Shown here: in pieces, positions 62,506 through 64,000 of the stretch
Layout: each line of letters starts with the position of its first letter
Position numbering within the stretch: position 1 is the first letter of the stretch
NCBI RefSeq assembly: GCF_001012825.1
Contig: NZ_LCZJ02000076.1
Location: 58,026 to 122,025 of the forward strand
DNA: 64,000 nucleotides
Source of the DNA: Paenibacillus etheri
GTDB lineage: Bacteria; Bacillota; Bacilli; Paenibacillales; Paenibacillaceae
Reading direction: 5' to 3'
Made by a program: the position numbers and the translations under genes
The notes under the pieces: generated by a model
Database searches by the model: none
Told to the model about the DNA's origin: nothing
Seen by the model: the letters and a program-made list of their open reading frames with translations, nothing else

Positions 62506-62587
62506 CACGATAAACGGCAAACCTATCGAAAGGTAGGGACGCAAAGCTAAAGGGCCTTCCCGTAAGGATGGCAGCCAGCTACCGAAT
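62506..62587 (+). ncRNA. Cyclic-di-GMP-I (GEMM-I) riboswitch, first copy
   Basis: The core is present: GGCAAACC, a GAAA tetraloop closed by CCTATCGAAAGGTAGG, then GGGACGCAAAGC, the GGCCTTCCC...GGATGGC stem and CAGCCAGCTACCGA. This is followed by GAAGAGGCTTTTTTT (62588-62602), a T tract with only a short AGCC/GGCT stem that may act as a terminator. A weak promoter may lie at about 62460-62490. The rest of the 62382-62788 gap holds only the second copy and an AT-rich spacer with a CTGTTAATTT/AAATT(AG)AACAG hairpin. Confidence 0.92.
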
Positions 62588-62694
62588 GAAGAGGCTTTTT
62601 TTGTTTTTATAAAATATATAAGAATCTTAGATTCATATTTCTACTTGGACTGATTCTGTTAATTTGTCTAGTGAAATTAGAACAGATAGAGCTT

Positions 62695-62776
62695 ATACGA
62701 TAACGGCAAACCTATCGAAAGGTAGGGACGCAAAGCTAAAGGGCCTTCCCGAAAGGATGGCAGCCAGCTACCGAAA
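62695..62776 (+). ncRNA. Cyclic-di-GMP-I (GEMM-I) riboswitch, second copy
   Basis: Nearly identical to the first copy over about 72 bases (GGCAAACC to CAGCTACCGAA, differing mainly at CCCGAAAGG for CCCGTAAGG). Its 3' end runs straight into AAAGGGG, the ribosome binding site of the transglutaminase gene, so ligand binding could alter translation rather than termination. Confidence 0.92.
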
Positions 62777-62788
62777 GGGGTTTTATCC

Positions 62789-63598
62789 GTGAAAAAGGTT
62801 TATTTTATGATGGTGGCGCTGTTCGTACTGATTACTGCGGTTCCGGTAAGCACGGCTCAAGCCGCAAGTGTAGATGCGAGCTGGTTGATTACATCGAAAG
62901 TGGCTCAAGGTGTTATTGGGATTAACTACGATATTCCGAAAGATAAAAGAATCAAACTCATGATCACTAAAGACAACAGCAGCTATACATATAACTTATA
63001 TGCTTCTGGACAAGCTGAGGACTTCCCTTTACAACAAGGTAATGGTACTTATAAGGTTTCTGTTCTTGAGAACACAACCGGCAATAAATACAAAGCGTTA
63101 TATTCCGAAGTCGTAGACGTAACCATGAGTGACTCGAATTCCGTATATTTGGGCTCCGTACAGAATGTGAAATGGAGTTCTTCTGATAAAGCGATCCTTA
63201 AGGCAAAAGAGCTTACAAAAGGCAAAACAACAGATGAAGAGAAAGTTAAGGCAATCTATAACTATGTAGTTGCTAATGTACAATACGATTATTCTCTTGC
63301 TAATAACGTAACAACAGATTACATTCCGAACATTAACAACACTTTGAATACTAAAAAAGGAATCTGCTATGACTATGCTTCTCTTTTTGCCGCAATGCTG
63401 CGTAGTGTAGATGTGCCTGCTAAATTGGTGATGGGGAATACTAGCTATGTTGCGCAATACCATGCATGGAATGAAGTATTGATGGATGGGAAATGGGTTA
63501 CTATTGATACCACGGTAGATGCATCGGCAGCGAAGAGTAAGAAGAATACGGATTTTATTAAGGCTTCAAGTAAGTATACTGCAGCAAAATACTATTAA
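62789..63598 (+). CDS. Secreted transglutaminase-like protein under c-di-GMP riboswitch control
   Basis: 269 residues. Signal peptide about 1-26 (cleavage near AQAAS). A beta-rich middle is followed by a transglutaminase-like core with Cys193 (KKGICYDYASLFAAML), His225 (AQYHAWNEV) and Asp240 (WVTIDTT). Such domains act as transglutaminases or as cysteine proteases. The GTG start is 8-9 bases after AAAGGGG. The tandem c-di-GMP riboswitches upstream point to a function in the switch between motility and surface attachment, which is an inference. Confidence 0.88.
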   Translation: MKKVYFMMVALFVLITAVPVSTAQAASVDASWLITSKVAQGVIGINYDIPKDKRIKLMITKDNSSYTYNLYASGQAEDFPLQQGNGTYKVSVLENTTGNKYKALYSEVVDVTMSDSNSVYLGSVQNVKWSSSDKAILKAKELTKGKTTDEEKVKAIYNYVVANVQYDYSLANNVTTDYIPNINNTLNTKKGICYDYASLFAAMLRSVDVPAKLVMGNTSYVAQYHAWNEVLMDGKWVTIDTTVDASAAKSKKNTDFIKASSKYTAAKYY

Positions 63599-63626
63599 TT
63601 TGCATCGCTAGAATCATAACTCTATT

Positions 63627-63668
63627 AAATAAACAACCAGCTTAATAATTAAGCTGGTTGTTTATTTT
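63627..63668. terminator. Terminator of the transglutaminase-like gene
   Basis: AATAAACAACCAGCTT (63628-63643) pairs with AAGCTGGTTGTTTATT (63651-63666), perfect 16 bases, then T-rich. Confidence 0.93.
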
Positions 63669-63679
63669 TCTATTAGGGG

Positions 63680-63709
63680 TTGCTTTTCTATGAATAAATA
63701 GGTTATTAT
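63680..63709 (+). promoter_or_regulatory. Candidate upstream rRNA promoter P1
   Basis: TTGCTT (63680-63685), 17-18 bases, TTATTA/TATTAT (63703-63709). Tandem promoters are usual for rrn operons. Confidence 0.4.
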
Positions 63710-63781
63710 AGTTAAGCGTTGTTATACAGCGTACAGGCAATGTTTGAGAGAGTTATATAAACGGCTTTCGAAAAATAAAGC

Positions 63782-63810
63782 TTGCATTACTGAGAACAAC
63801 ATGATATAGT
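63782..63810 (+). promoter_or_regulatory. rRNA operon promoter P2
   Basis: TTGCAT (63782-63787), exactly 17 bases, TATAGT (63805-63810), about 45 bases before boxA. Confidence 0.75.
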
Positions 63811-63816
63811 ATAAGA

Positions 63817-64000
63817 GTTGCTGCTGAGACATTAAACGGCGCCAACGAGAACTTGATCTTTGAAAACTGAACAACGAGTGAGTAGGAAATCACGAGAGTG
63901 AAATCCAAAACTGATGAGTTTCACAGCGTATTTTACGCTTTTGAAATTTCATCGTGAGAATTAATTTTCTCGTCAGATGTTTCAAAATGAGCATATCGCT
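63817..64000 (+). other. Leader of an rRNA operon (boxA and 16S-precursor stem region)
   Basis: ACTTGATCTTTGAAAACTGA (63851-63870) is the boxA-type antitermination element found before 16S in Bacillales. GATGAGTTTCA (63913-63923) pairs with TGAAATTTCATC (63942-63953) in the precursor-processing region. The 16S gene itself must begin just past the window's edge; no 16S sequence is visible here. Confidence 0.8.

Noticed and set aside
63817-64000. 16S rRNA gene start
   Set aside because: Only the promoter, boxA and leader are seen; the 16S 5' end sequence is not within the window.

Overview
The window looks like a chromosomal segment of a Paenibacillus-type member of the Bacillales. Support comes from strong AGGAGG-type ribosome binding sites with frequent GTG and TTG starts, a bacilliredoxin, UPF0154 and EcsAB-type proteins, copper-amine-oxidase-like 'stalk' domains on secreted enzymes, a KinB-like histidine kinase, and an rRNA leader with a boxA at the right edge. 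No 16S sequence lies inside the window, so genus placement is an inference.

Layout. 1-8.3 kb: the tail of an MFS transporter, ecsAB, an HI0933-type flavoprotein, a membrane-bound PAS histidine kinase, a bacilliredoxin, nadE and a hydrolase. 8.4-11.2 kb: acpS and mutY, then a 1-kb gene-free stretch of short repeats, including 15 copies of a 15/16-bp unit. 11.2-22.4 kb: sodA, a GNAT enzyme, signal peptidase I, queG, a UPF0154 protein, folE, a second superoxide dismutase fused to a DUF2935-like domain, a membrane-anchored hydrolase, an IclR regulator with a clear palindromic operator, and aconitase. 22.7-38 kb: an amidase-domain protein, ddl, uvsE, an inositol-phosphatase-family enzyme, a secreted GDSL esterase, peptide deformylase, hemL, an LCP ligase, a Bcp peroxiredoxin and a 1427-residue BcrA/HgdC-type activase. 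38-46 kb: small regulators, a broken MFS gene, DedA, a secreted polysaccharide deacetylase, and a DUF58/transglutaminase pair without its usual MoxR ATPase.

46-54.6 kb is a purine region: guaA, deoD, deoB, a GntR regulator and pbuG under a guanine riboswitch. The deoD-deoB-gntR block is flanked by the real guaA 3' end and a second, diverged copy of that 3' end (50897-50947) with its own terminator. This is the footprint of an insertion at guaA. Beside it lie two degraded genes, an Rgg-like regulator and possibly an ABC permease tail.

54.7-61.7 kb encodes an apparent lipid-linked sugar and surface glycosylation pathway: three multi-membrane GT-C enzymes (one a PMT-type protein O-mannosyltransferase), a dolichyl-phosphate-mannose-synthase-like GT2 and a GtrA protein. 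A class D sortase follows. Two nearly identical c-di-GMP-I riboswitches then stand in tandem before a secreted transglutaminase-like protein, the second one touching its ribosome binding site. The last 0.3 kb is the promoter and leader of an rRNA operon.

Where two start codons were possible, the start with the better-spaced ribosome binding site, or the one matching the family's usual N terminus, was chosen. All homology statements are from recognition of motifs and family sequences, not from a search.
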